Shown here: in pieces, positions 58,001-62,951 of the stretch | Layout: each line of letters starts with the position of its first letter | Position numbering within the stretch: position 1 is the stretch's first letter | The notes under the pieces: model-generated | Databases searched by the model: none | What the model was told of the DNA's origin: nothing | Seen by the model: the letters and a program-made list of their open reading frames with translations, nothing else | From: Misgurnus anguillicaudatus | Lineage: Eukaryota > Chordata > Actinopteri > Cypriniformes > Cobitidae | Direction: 5' to 3' | NCBI RefSeq assembly: GCF_027580225.2 | Contig: NC_073353.2 | Span: forward strand, 36,128,001-36,192,000 | DNA: 64,000 nucleotides | Made by a program: the position numbers and the translations under genes

Positions 58001-58354
58001 ATGTGCACAAGGTATTTCTGCAGCCGATTGAGAAAATACTGATTCACATTTTTATATGCATACTTTTCTCCTGATAATCAGAATGGATTACACCACCTCA
58101 TTCAATACAACTAAAATTTGCATCCGATTGAGCCATTATTTGGTTGCATGTAAACGTTCCTATTGTAATCTTCTCTAATCCGTTACAGAATCACGGACGG
58201 CATTGTGGAACCTCTGATGGTCGAACTCGCTGAACTGGAGCAGTCCATCAAAGACCAACAAGACAAGATCTGCGCCGTCAAGTCCAACATCCTGAAAAAC
58301 GAGGAGAAGATCCAGAAGATGGTTTCCAGCATTAGCTTCTCCTCACAGACGTGA
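21034..58354 (+). CDS. traf3ip1: TRAF3-interacting protein 1 / intraflagellar transport protein IFT54 (elipsa)
   Basis: A complete gene of 16 coding exons; the joined frame is 1860 bp, giving 619 residues, close to the known vertebrate length. The start [20 protein letters not shown] opens an N-terminal calponin-homology-like, tubulin-binding domain (about residues 1-130, exons 1-4). Then comes a very charged Lys/Arg/Glu/Asp-rich linker (about 150-290, exons 4-5) and a low-complexity middle with the conserved RIPRPSSA and [13 protein letters not shown] motifs. An acidic block DGQFVVEEA and [15 protein letters not shown] lead into a C-terminal coiled coil (about 490-619) with [20 protein letters not shown] and [20 protein letters not shown]. 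The protein is a peripheral subunit of IFT complex B. Its C-terminal coiled coil pairs with IFT20, and it is needed for cilium assembly; loss causes cystic kidney and photoreceptor defects. All exons keep frame and no disabling change is seen. Intron 14 is 15.9 kb and transposon-filled. Confidence 0.96.
22630..22890. repeat. ACCATGGTTTTACT palindromic repeat, traf3ip1 intron 1
   Basis: Multiple AACCATGGTTTTACTACAGT and ACTGTAGTAAAACCATGGTT units, the same family as in agr intron 5. They can form several alternative hairpins. Confidence 0.75.
23043..23111 (+). CDS. traf3ip1: traf3ip1 coding exon 2
   Basis: Residues 42-64, [20 protein letters not shown] and NVK. It has a TTTTTCCAG acceptor and an AAG/GTAAGC donor. 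Confidence 0.95.
23178..24415. mobile_element. Outer TTCACAC-ended element in intron 2, host of a nested MITE
   Basis: The left part has CCATTCACACAGCACTTTGG and GCTTCTGTGTGAACACAAAC. The right part ends AATTTGTGTGAAAAGGGCTT. The interior is interrupted by the 23326-24052 element. Boundaries are approximate. Confidence 0.5.
23326..24052. mobile_element. MITE with TGGCGCTTTTCCACTG ends, CAA target duplication
   Basis: TGGCGCTTTTCCACTGCATA and its inverse TATGCAATGGAAAAGCGCCA bound the element. CAA at 23323-23325 and 24053-24055 flanks it. Subterminal TTTAGTTTAGCTTGGG/CCCAAACTAAACCAAACC blocks are also inverted. Confidence 0.8.
25745..27192. mobile_element. TAGGGATGCAC-ended hAT-like element, intron 2, with nested insertion
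   Basis: The left TAGGGATGCACTGATATATTGG and the right end, inverted, TAGGAATGCACGATCGGTGCC are terminal repeats. Flanks GTAAAAG and GTTTAAAG are similar but not identical, so an 8-bp duplication is only suggested. The 25833-26822 element interrupts it. Confidence 0.7.
25833..26822. mobile_element. TTAA-flanked element, GAGTTTGGTTTCAAAACGC ends
   Basis: TTAA at 25829-25832 and 26823-26826 encloses GAGTTTGGTTTCAAAACGCA and the inverse TGCGTTTTGAAACCAAACTC. The left end has about 12 extra bases (AGAGCAAGTGA) before the repeat. Short ORFs inside have no recognisable domain. Confidence 0.75.
27300..27461 (+). CDS. traf3ip1: traf3ip1 coding exon 3
   Basis: Residues 65-118, including [19 protein letters not shown] and the [19 protein letters not shown] core of the N-terminal domain. 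Confidence 0.96.
27922..28050 (+). CDS. traf3ip1: traf3ip1 coding exon 4
   Basis: Residues 119-161. It opens with [20 protein letters not shown], closing the folded domain, then enters the charged linker. Confidence 0.95.
28591..28974 (+). CDS. traf3ip1: traf3ip1 coding exon 5, charged low-complexity linker
   Basis: Residues 162-289: 128 codons almost all Lys, Arg, Glu and Asp (REKD-type repeats). The donor GTCTGA is weak; if the intron is retained the next codons are GTC TGA, a stop. Confidence 0.88.
29010..29430. mobile_element. Cyprinid dispersed repeat with CTCCCCTAGAGTTAAA block, intron 5
   Basis: It contains CATTTTCCAGCTCCCCTAGA and GGAATCCATTCAGCCGATCT followed by TTAGCATAGCTTAGCATAAT. 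I recognise this order as a common fish interspersed repeat. Ends are not resolved. Confidence 0.5.
29444..30930. mobile_element. ACCGTTCGGTTCG-type repeat interrupted by a TTAA palindrome, intron 5
   Basis: The left part reads CATCCGAACCGTTCGGTTCG. The right part reads CGAATCGAACCGTGGGCTTT and ends CATGCCACCCCTACTG, the inverse of a CAG-TAGGGGTGG hAT-like end. The left terminus looks truncated. Confidence 0.5.
29980..30701. mobile_element. TTAA-flanked long palindrome, AGGAATTGTCTACTC ends, intron 5
   Basis: TTAA at 29976-29979 and 30702-30705. Arms of about 330 bases are near-inverse, for example GTTGATACATCCCTCTATCA against TGATAGAGGGATGTATCAAC. A close copy is at 38738-39445. Confidence 0.9.
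31092..31172 (+). CDS. traf3ip1: traf3ip1 coding exon 6
   Basis: Residues 290-316, [20 protein letters not shown] and following. It has a TTTACTCTAG acceptor and a GAG/GTACAT donor, and is phase 0 on both sides. Confidence 0.85.
32174..32197 (+). CDS. traf3ip1: traf3ip1 coding exon 7 (24-bp microexon)
   Basis: Eight codons, PADLSEIQ, between TTTATGTAG and GTAATG. It is phase 0 on both sides, so skipping it would not break the frame. Confidence 0.65.
32603..33342. mobile_element. CAGGGTTCCCAC-ended element, intron 7 (unoccupied copy)
   Basis: CAGGGTTCCCACGGGTCCTTG and the inverse GGTGTGGGAACCCTG form the ends. GTTTGT occurs on both sides (target duplication). The copy at 44048-45484 matches it except for a large insertion. 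Confidence 0.8.
33426..33501 (+). CDS. traf3ip1: traf3ip1 coding exon 8
   Basis: Codes for [20 protein letters not shown] and following, with the RIPRP motif. It follows a strong acceptor, CATTCCCTGCAG. Confidence 0.88.
33615..34033. mobile_element. TTAA-flanked CTCTTTACCCGCCAGC element, intron 8
   Basis: TTAA at 33611-33614, then CTCTTTACCCGCCAGC; it ends GCCGGGAAAAGAG. Its right-hand TTAA is split by the 80-bp element that follows. A second copy is at 57432-57901. Confidence 0.7.
34037..34116. mobile_element. 80-bp PIF/Harbinger-like MITE
   Basis: GGGGCCAGTCACACCAAAA and the exact inverse end bound only 80 bases. TTA at 34034-34036 and 34117-34119 is the target duplication. It sits inside the TTAA flank of the preceding element. 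Confidence 0.88.
34171..35370. mobile_element. GCAGGGCTTGACATTA-ended element with nested insertion, intron 8
   Basis: GCAGGGCTTGACATTAGGCA against the inverted right end GCAGGGCTCGGCATTAATGC. Inside, 34316-34853 has its own ends (AGGTGCCCAAACTTTTTC against AGAGGTGCCCAAACTAGGGC), a second, nested element. Open frames within have no recognisable domain. Confidence 0.7.
35425..35445 (+). CDS. traf3ip1: traf3ip1 coding exon 9 (21-bp microexon)
   Basis: Codes for DESDSEG, a casein-kinase-like acidic stretch. The acceptor is CTCTCTTTCAG and the donor GAG/GTGAGC. Skipping would keep the frame. Confidence 0.75.
35497..35729. mobile_element. Partial CACTG palindrome, intron 9
   Basis: It contains AATCTGCCAATGGGGTAAGC, the inverse GCTTACCCCATTGGCAGAT, and ends AATTTTTTGCAGTG. 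The left outer part is missing. Confidence 0.7.
35844..35919 (+). CDS. traf3ip1: traf3ip1 coding exon 10
   Basis: Codes for [20 protein letters not shown] and following. The acceptor is TTATTTTAAG and the donor CAG/GTAATG. Confidence 0.82.
36419..36505 (+). CDS. traf3ip1: traf3ip1 coding exon 11
   Basis: Codes for [20 protein letters not shown] and YADVTPTE, matching the conserved ARPAPPRVKRQDS-type segment of the family. Confidence 0.9.
36646..36778 (+). CDS. traf3ip1: traf3ip1 coding exon 12
   Basis: Codes for [16 protein letters not shown], then an acidic run and [10 protein letters not shown], a conserved block. Confidence 0.93.
36871..36907 (+). CDS. traf3ip1: traf3ip1 coding exon 13
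   Basis: Codes for [12 protein letters not shown]. It has a TCGTTTACAG acceptor and a CACG/GTGAGT donor. Confidence 0.85.
36940..37365 (+). mobile_element. TTAA/AGGTGACATTTCA repeat, intron 13, 3' truncated
   Basis: TTAA followed by AGGTGACATTTCACAAG, then the block GTGCCGTTTTTGGGTGTCC and TCTGACATCACAAGGGGAG. Near the end it reads CTGGGGACCCAATTATAACA, but the final inverted TTAA end is missing. Confidence 0.6.
37612..37679 (+). CDS. traf3ip1: traf3ip1 coding exon 14
   Basis: Codes for [18 protein letters not shown], the conserved lead-in to the coiled coil. The donor is CAG/GTGTGA. Confidence 0.93.
37825..38102 (-). mobile_element. Reverse copy of the TGTGACC repeat, intron 14
   Basis: It ends GTGACTTATAACTGGATTTG and CAGGGTCACA, the inverse of the start of the element at 329, with the same AT-rich body order. 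Confidence 0.65.
38738..39445. mobile_element. TTAA-flanked long palindrome, AGGAATAGTCTACTC ends, intron 14
   Basis: TTAA at 38734-38737 and 39446-39449. The arms match those of 29980-30701, for example GAACTATATTTTATGGCGTA and TTTGGTCACTTCTAAC. The left arm carries many T-to-C changes in one patch (38860-38915), as noted in Part 2. Confidence 0.9.
39548..39893. mobile_element. CACTG-type palindrome, complete, intron 14
   Basis: It starts ACTGCAAAAAATTATTTTCAAG and ends with the inverse CTTGAAAAATATTTTTTGCAGTG. The centre is TTGCTTACCCCATTGGC, with TTTTGTCTTGTTTTCAGTA in the outer arms. Confidence 0.85.
40200..41960. other. Repeat-poor island in intron 14, candidate regulatory sequence
   Basis: About 1.75 kb without inverted termini, microsatellites or blocks shared with other parts of the window, between dense transposons. 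Composition is balanced. It contains AATAATCAAATTAG, TCCTAATTGACTTCA and AGACGCAGGCCGGCACC. Open frames (for example 40873-41262) lack coding pattern and splice context. Escape from insertion suggests constraint, but only alignment with other fish can show it. Confidence 0.35.
42180..42986. mobile_element. GGGCGATTCTCACGAAAT-ended element, intron 14
   Basis: The left GGGCGATTCTCACGAAATCCAG and the inverted right end GGGTGATTCTCGCGAAATTAG are terminal repeats. The body is AT-rich with GCGGTAATGA blocks. Confidence 0.65.
43083..43915. mobile_element. GTGTTCAGACTGCATGATTTT MITE, nested, itself interrupted
   Basis: TTCAGACTGCATGATTTTAG and the inverse AAAATCATGCAGTCTGAA bound it. At about 43183-43410 a third element with ATCTCACAAGAAATCG and CGAATTCTCGTGAGAT inverted blocks interrupts it. 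Several CATGCAGTGTGAAA units follow. Confidence 0.65.
44048..45484. mobile_element. CAGGGTTCCCAC-family element, nested, occupied copy
   Basis: The ends are CAAGGTTCCCACAAGTCC and GGTGTGGGAACCCTGC, flanked by CAGCA at 44043-44047 and 45485-45489. Compared with 32603-33342 it holds about 760 extra bases (44414-45180). Confidence 0.78.
44414..45180. mobile_element. Innermost palindromic element with decayed transposon-protein fragment
   Basis: Inverted arms share TGGGGGAAACAGACTAGACC / GTCTGTTTTCCCCCA and GCCGGCAGGCG / CGCCTGCCGGC-like blocks, related to the ends of the 12.1-kb THAP element. Inside, two plus-strand frames hold consecutive protein pieces: [20 protein letters not shown] (44569 on), then, after a frameshift, [20 protein letters not shown] (44711 on). 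I recognise the style from N-terminal regions of large repeat-encoded fish proteins, but cannot name the family with certainty. It is broken by the frameshift and an early stop. Confidence 0.6.
45590..46300. other. Repeat-poor centre between two inverted repeat copies, intron 14
   Basis: About 700 bases of non-repetitive sequence with GCCACCTGCCCCGGCAGCAC and TTTTCAGCAGCACTCTATGA. No convincing coding frame. It lies between the 43015 element and its inverted copy. Confidence 0.3.
46301..46430 (+). repeat. 130-bp direct repeat, unit 1
   Basis: TTGTAACAATAAACTTTGGT to AGGGCTGTTTGA, about 93% identical by eye to 47432-47561. It is not an obvious transposon. Confidence 0.85.
46530..47428 (-). 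mobile_element. Inverted duplicate of the 43015-45560 host element
   Basis: Read on the minus strand it repeats the host element without its 43-45 kb insertions (CCAAACAGATCAGGGGCACC, TAGGATTATTTTTTACTA, CACATTCTTCAAAATATCTT). It also shares flanking sequence on both sides with the first copy (TCTAGTTACATCTATATC and AAGTTTCAGATCTCACAAGT). It has its own insertion at 46686-47051. Confidence 0.75.
46686..47051. mobile_element. AGGGTTGCATA-ended AT/TG-rich element, nested
   Basis: AGGGTTGCATAACGATTTAT and the inverse GCGATTGGTCG...TATGCAACCCT bound it. The interior is TG/AT microsatellite-like (GTTTACATCATATATGTGTG). A related copy is at 55605-55945. Confidence 0.7.
47432..47561 (+). repeat. 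130-bp direct repeat, unit 2
   Basis: The second copy of 46301-46430, starting a few bases after the end of the inverted duplicate. Confidence 0.85.
48159..49010 (+). mobile_element. TTAA/AGGAAAACACCAC element, left half, interrupted
   Basis: TTAA at 48155-48158, then AGGAAAACACCACTGTTTTT and the same arm as 19906. It resumes at 48774 with GGATCCAAACAAGGATG after the inserted element. The right arm is not found, so the copy is truncated. Confidence 0.65.
48313..48770. mobile_element. TTA-flanked PIF/Harbinger-like MITE with an in-window empty site
   Basis: CCGTGGGTTCACACCAGCCG and the inverted right end TGCTGCGTTCAGACCAGCCA bound it. TTA flanks it at 48310-48312 and 48771-48773. Removing it and one TTA restores ATTCCTTAGGATCC, as found at 9131-9144. 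Confidence 0.9.
49026..49421. mobile_element. TTAA-flanked palindrome, AGGAATAGTCTACTC ends
   Basis: TTAA at 49022-49025 and 49422-49425. The arms are near-perfect over about 100 bases (TTATTATCTCAACTTAGATG against its inverse). Confidence 0.9.
49548..49810. mobile_element. CACTG-type palindrome, right part lost
   Basis: ATGCAAAAAATTATTTTCAAG to the central AATCTGCCAATGGGGTAAGC and its partial inverse TTACCCCATTTTTGC. Confidence 0.7.
50030..50880. other. Repeat-poor island in intron 14
   Basis: Balanced sequence between CACTG palindromes, with GGCCCCAGCTGAGTAAACAG and TTCCTCTAACCTCATTCATC. No coding frame of note. It could be conserved non-coding sequence or simply unmasked unique intron. 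Confidence 0.3.
50884..53275. repeat. Run of head-to-tail and nested CACTG palindrome units
   Basis: Seven or so units follow one another at about 50884-51200, 51200-51497, 51493-51800, 51801-52110, 52110-52446, 52735-53020 and 53028-53275. Each is built from TTGTCTTGTTTTCAGTAAAAA, AAATAAGTCTAGTTTTTAGAC, ATCTGCCAATGG and their inverses. Units alternate between a GGGGTAAG and a GGAATAAG centre, showing at least two subfamilies. Only 52446-52735 is non-repetitive. Confidence 0.85.
53584..53807 (+). CDS. traf3ip1: traf3ip1 coding exon 15, coiled coil
   Basis: 74 codons including [20 protein letters not shown] and [19 protein letters not shown]. The acceptor is CTCGGCAG and the donor AAAG/GTACCC. 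Confidence 0.95.
53948..54295. mobile_element. CACTG-type palindrome, intron 15
   Basis: CACTGCAAAAAAAATTAATTTTAAG at the left and the inverse TTGAAATTCATTTTTTGCAGTG at the right. The GGGGTAAGC centre is as in other copies. Confidence 0.85.
54355..55492. mobile_element. TGTGACCCGMTC-ended element with CA microsatellite, intron 15
   Basis: The left TGTGACCCGCTCTGGCAAAATG and the inverted right end TGTGACCCGATCCAGCAAAATG match at 19 of 22 positions. The body contains TTTCGGGGGATCCCC and the CA/CG tract annotated separately. Confidence 0.8.
54911..55035. repeat. CA/CG dinucleotide microsatellite
   Basis: Alternating purine/pyrimidine CACACA with CGCGCGCG inside, a potential Z-DNA former and probably polymorphic. 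It creates spurious His/Thr-rich open frames. Confidence 0.95.
55605..55945. mobile_element. ATTAATCGCGATTAATC-type AT-rich repeat, intron 15
   Basis: ATTAATCTATAGCAGAATAAAAG at the left and the inverse CTTTTATTCTGCTATAGATTAT at the right, with a TG/TA-rich centre. It is of the same family as 46686-47051. Confidence 0.7.
55995..57186. mobile_element. Complete TTAA/AGGGATAGTTCACCC element, intron 15
   Basis: TTAA at 55991-55994 and 57187-57190. AGGGATAGTTCACCCAAAAATG and its inverse form the ends, with inner inverted blocks CGTTCATCTTCGGAGCACAG and CTTCTCTTCCGCGTCTGTTG. It is interrupted by the 56096 element. Confidence 0.9.
56096..56444. mobile_element. TAA-flanked PIF/Harbinger-like MITE nested in the TTAA element
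   Basis: GAGCCGATTCACACCGGCTG and the inverted right end GGGCCGATTCACACCGGTTG bound it. TAA at 56093-56095 and 56445-56447 is the target duplication; removing one copy restores CAGTTTAAGATG. Confidence 0.88.
57432..57901. mobile_element. TTAA-flanked CTCTTTCCCGCCAGC element, intron 15
   Basis: TTAA at 57428-57431 and 57902-57905. The ends CTCTTTC and GAAAGAG are inverse. The body shares AAAGTTTAATGCCTTCCAGA with 33615-34033. It contains GACGAGATATCTCGTC, a 16-base perfect palindrome. Confidence 0.85.
58189..58354 (+). CDS. traf3ip1: traf3ip1 coding exon 16, C terminus
   Basis: Codes for [40 protein letters not shown] and the last residues, ending TGA at 58352-58354. It is the end of the IFT20-binding coiled coil. 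Confidence 0.96.
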
Positions 58355-59970
58355 AATACAGCACACCCCGAATGAAACCTAAAGCACTGACCGTCGAAAT
58401 CATCTCAGCCCAGATGACTTCGAGCAGGTACTGAAGAACATTTAGAAGGTGTGATCACCGTCTTCAAACCCCTTCCATGTAAGGTGCCTTCTGCAAGTCC
58501 TAGGATCGATTAGTGGTGGATAGCAGTGTGAGGAAAAGCAAACCCAAACTTCTTGCACTTCTTGCTTGCTTGAGAGATAAATCTGTGTGGTCACCATATT
58601 GATGTGTCCTGTGACTTTAATTCATCTCCGTATTCTTTTAGGAAAACCGACTAGCTTGTTCGTTTGCCTGTTGTTTCCACATTGGCAGGTGTTTTCTCTC
58701 CAAAGAAAGCATTGGCGATATCATAATGTTTCTAGAGTGAATCGGAAAGCAATAGAGCTGTCATGAGCATAGGAATTGCCAAAATATGGAGACACACCAC
58801 ACAAGCACCTCTGCACTTTGATGAATGAGACCGTAATATTAAACATTTAACCGTACACATGGAAAACTTCTCAAGTAGCAGAATATATGATCAAAGAAAT
58901 AACTTGTAACTAGATTTATAACCTACATCAAGAATGTGCTTTGATCAAATGTACTGCGTGTGTATCAAATCATGTCCTGGCGTTTCATTTCGGACGTCTT
59001 ACAGAACGCTTTTTAGAGGGTAATTTTGCCATTACTGTAAGTGATGGTAATTTTACCATTTGCTGAATTTAAGCATCATATTTTGTTGAAAGGCTTGCGA
59101 GAACTTTTTCTACTGCAGACTGAGATCCATAAAGCAATTATAACATTTATACAAAGATCTATTTTGATTAGCATGAAATGTTTGGAAACTGTGTTAGATA
59201 AAGCAATAATGGGTCCAATCTGTCAAACGTTGGTCATGCACATGATCTTTAGAAATGCATCGCATGTCTGTGTTGTCACGCTATATGGATACTGTCGTGA
59301 AGTTTTACTTTTCTAGAAGAATTTAAAGGGATAGTTCACCCAAAAACTTATGTTGTTCTTAAACTTGTTTGATTTTTTTCAGAACCATTGACTTCCATAG
59401 TAGGAAAAACAAATACGATGGTATTCATTGGGAACCATCAACTGTGCGTACCATCTTTTATCAAAATATCTTTATCATTTATCACAATACTTCCATAATA
59501 TTTTTTTTTTTCTACTATGGAAGTCAATGACAAGGCAGCTGTGTGCTTACCATCATGTATCAAAATATCTTTTATGTGTTCATCAAAATAATTAACATGT
59601 GGGTTAGTAAGTGCTAACAGAATTTTAATTTTTGGGTGAACTATCTCTTTAAATTTGCCGCACAGCGAGAAAGTCTTGTAGTGATTTGTGGAATCAGACT
59701 ATAATATACAGATTATATACTTCAGCAGTATTATTAGCTATACACCTCCACACAATATACAGTTTGGTATTTATTTTGAGTAAATCTACTTCTTAAGAAT
59801 CTTCGAGAAAAATATCTTTTATTTTTTAAAAGAGCCGACCATTGACACTGTAAACGATTTTTACCACATTCATACTTTTTGCTGTACATGTGTATATGTG
59901 GTTTGTATCATAGTTCACAAATAAATATTAATTTTGTAGTGAAGTGTAATAAACTGTTAAATTTCTGTTA
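58355..59970 (+). other. traf3ip1 3' UTR with polyadenylation signals
   Basis: No splice or coding signal follows the stop. AATAAA occurs at 59920-59925 and 59948-59953. If these are used the UTR is about 1.6 kb and includes the TTAA-flanked MITE at 59327-59648, so that MITE's inverted arms would be transcribed. An earlier, unseen polyadenylation site is possible. Confidence 0.55.
59327..59648. mobile_element. TTAA-flanked MITE inside the traf3ip1 3' UTR
   Basis: TTAA at 59323-59326 and 59649-59652. AGGGATAGTTCACCCAAAAA and the inverse TTTTTGGGTGAACTATCTCT are the ends. Inner inverted blocks GACTTCCATAGTAG and CTACTATGGAAGTC are also present. Confidence 0.9.
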
Positions 59971-60003
59971 ATCATGGTGATGTGTATTGATTGGTGAAGT
60001 TAA

Positions 60004-60270
60004 AGGTGCAGTGTGTAACTTTTAGAAGGATCTCCTGTACGGAATGCAATATAATATACATAACTATACTTGTATATACACTGTCAGAAGAAATAGTCAA
60101 AAATGTGTCCCTAGCTGTCATCGGTGCGATTTTTTTCAAAAAGTACAAATTTACAGTTTCTAGTATAAAGAGGTACATTTTGGTATCAAAGAGTGCATAT
60201 TAGTACCTCAAATGCACACATTGGTACATTTTATCCAGTTATCTGTACACTGTAATTTTTTTTGCAGTGT
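60004..60270. mobile_element. Fragment of the AGGTGCAGTGTGTAAC family followed by a GTACC MITE
   Basis: TTAA at 60000-60003, then AGGTGCAGTGTGTAACTTTT as at 7700. From about 60078 it switches to TACACTGTCAGAAGAAATAG and GTACC units ending GCAGTGTAC. Confidence 0.55.
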
Positions 60271-60418
60271 ACAGATGTGTATACATTTGGATAAAATGCA
60301 GCAAAAAGTTAAGACAACTTGGTTTTGCAAGTCAATTCAACATACTATTTTAAGTTTTGTCTTAAAAAAGTTGACATAACTTAAAAATTCAAGTTAAAAC
60401 TTATTTTTTTTAAGTTAA

Positions 60419-61795
60419 AGGTATAGCGGAAGATTTTCTTTTTCCCGGTGGATCATCCAGACTATTGGTCATCCCAGTTGTCAATTATTCTGATGATATG
60501 TTTACGTAAGGCCGTCATACATACTCGTCTCTAGGTTCGCTTTCTGAGGTGTATATGTATACACACTTTCAGGTGTATATGTATGGTGAGCTACGGTTTC
60601 AGCCATTCAGGCCCGGAGTGGGTAATCGGGGGAACCGGGAGGATTCCCGGTGGGCCGCTTCACTTTTGGGCCGGTCGAGTTTTTTTTTTTTTTTACATTT
60701 GTCACGTTAGTGAGTCTGTCTTCTCTTAAATGACACTTCACACGTTTCACATTGGGTTTTATATTTCTATTTGCATCTGATTAGGCCTCATAGCATTAGC
60801 AATGCTAATAATTTATCAACCTTTCCTTGTGGAATAGACTCTAAACAGGGCTGGGTTATTTTTGACCCATAATGGGTAAATATTGGACAGAACACGCTGC
60901 TGGGTTAAAATTGACCCAATGCTGGATTGTTTTAACCCAACTGTTGGGTTATTATAATCCATGGTTGCATAACAACAATCCAACATTGGGTTATTTTTAA
61001 CCCAGCATTTGTTCTGTCCAATATTTACCCATTATGGGTCAAAAATAACCCAGAGTGTAGAGGAATATTTTTGTTAACTTCTCATCTTAAGTGAAATATT
61101 ATGTAGCTTTTACCTTATTTGTTGAACCATAATAAAAACTATAGTAAGAGCTGAACTGTTGCTTTATTTATCCAATTTGAAAAAAGTGCTAATTTGGAAT
61201 AACACTATGGAAAAAGTGGGCCGGTCTTGGGCCTGAAACTCCCGAGCTGAAAAGTGGCCCCACTCTGGCCCTGCAGCCATTCATTGAAGCTCGCATTTTC
61301 ACAGTATTTTTCCAAAATGTCTGAGGGTCGCAAGAGAAAAAGTGTTTACGAATTGTATGACAAGAAGAGAAAGCCCTCTGAAGAAAGAAACAAGACGAGA
61401 GTGTTTTTGGGAGAATTTTTCACACAGGTTGGGCTTCCCACTGATGCCTCAGTCGCGAAGTTTCTACTCGACAGGTAAAGTTTGGTATGCTATTCTGAGA
61501 AATTCTTTTAAAATCACTGCTAGTAAAAATTGATGTAAGCTTTGATTAGCGATGCTAGCCCATGCACAAGTCACGAACCGCGCAGACAACGTAAACATCT
61601 CAATGTATGAGTCATGCCGGCAGCAACTTGTAAACAGAGCGAAGAGAAGAACTAGGCTTGTGCGTGCTTTTTTGTGCACACGTTAATAGGTGTTCCCTCT
61701 CTGGAGCAGATAGAGTGTTGCGCATGTGCATTTTTTTTTAAAAAGTGGAAGGGTGGTTCTTTTAAAAAATTTGGGAAAATCTTCCGCTATACCTT
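60419..61795. mobile_element. TTAA-flanked AGGTATAGCGGAAGATTTTC element carrying an exon-like fragment
   Basis: AGGTATAGCGGAAGATTTTC and the inverse GAAAATCTTCCGCTATACCT are the ends, with TTAA on both sides. Nested at 60850-61055 is a MITE with inverted GGGTTATTTTTGACCCATAA blocks. At 61317-61476 the plus strand reads MSEGRKRKSVYELYDKKRKP, then NKTRVFLGEFFTQVG and FLLDR just before GTAAAG, like the first coding exon of an autonomous element. No downstream catalytic part is present, so this copy is not autonomous. Confidence 0.75.
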
Positions 61796-61859
61796 TTAAA
61801 GTAACATAAAAACGTGTTCATTTAACAAAAATGCTGCAAATTTATAGGAGCTTTTTAAA

Positions 61860-62945
61860 GGGTACACTGTCAAAAATAAAGGTACAAAGCTGTCACTGGG
61901 GCAGTTCCCTTTAAAAAAGGTACTAATATGTACCATTTAGCAGGCTTGTGCACAATTCAGAATTTCAGAATTGGCCTCCATTCAATTCATGAATTGGAAT
62001 TTGAGTTGAATTAACTCCGCCCTACAGGAAGTTGAATTTGAATTGGAATTGGAATGACAGGAAGTGGAATTAAATTCATGGCAATTCAAAGAAATTCCAC
62101 AGTCAAAAAACAGAAAGAATCTTACATACATTCAGTTTAGGAAGGTAACTTTGGAAAATTGTTTAGTAACCATTTTGAATAGTTCTTGATTAAAGTAAAG
62201 CATTCTGGGAAATGAAGTCATTACAAAAAAATCTAACTTAATTATTTGTTTTGTGGATAGAGATTTTAACATTAATTGCCGGGGGAAAACATTTCCTGTT
62301 AATGTAATCTGTACAAGTATTTAAAACAAATATAATTTATAGAATATATAATGCAATCATATCTGACTATTATACTAAAAGATTCATTTTTAACACTTCA
62401 CTTACTGTATAATGTGTATATGAATTTCTTTAAATTTCTATTGAATTGCAATTCTGCTTCCTTTAATTCAAATTCGAATTGTAATTCTAGATCCTGTTTT
62501 TGACATCAATTCAAATTCAATTCAAATTCAAGAATTGAATCGGAATTTAGGAGTCATTCTCAATTCAATTCTGAATTGTGCACAAGCCTGCCATTTAGGT
62601 ACAAATATGTATCTTTGAACTGCCAATGTGTGCCGTTGAGGTACTAATATGCACTCTTTGGATACAAACTATGTAAAAAATTCTTTGCTGCCTTAAAATT
62701 TTTTCTTAAATCAACTCAGATTTACAAGTCATGTCAACAGAAATGAGTTGTCACAACTTATAAAATATAGTTGAGAAAAGTAAACTTAATTATAACAACT
62801 CATCTGTAGTTATAACAACTTATCTCTAGTCAAGATAAATAATAGGAAGTTGAAATGTTTTGTAAATCCGAGTTGAAAAAGTATTTTTTTTAAAAGGGTA
62901 CGGTCTAAGTGAAAACTTTTGTACCTTTATTTCTGAGAGTGTACA
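61860..62945. mobile_element. GTACC-type element interrupted by a hAT MITE
   Basis: ACACTGTCAAAAATAAAGGTAC and the inverse GTACCTTTATTTCTGAGAGTGT bound it. GGTACTAATATGTACC units lie on either side of the inserted element. Confidence 0.7.
61941..62590. mobile_element. hAT MITE with perfect 8-bp target duplication
   Basis: CAGGCTTGTGCACAATTCAG and its inverse are the ends. CCATTTAG at 61933-61940 and 62591-62598 is a perfect 8-bp duplication. The interior is built of GAATTGAATTT-like inverted blocks. Confidence 0.94.
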
Positions 62946-62951
62946 CTGTAC

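Noticed and set aside
61254..61478. Independent host gene next to traf3ip1
   Set aside because: The only coding-like part lies inside transposon ends and no further exons follow in the window.
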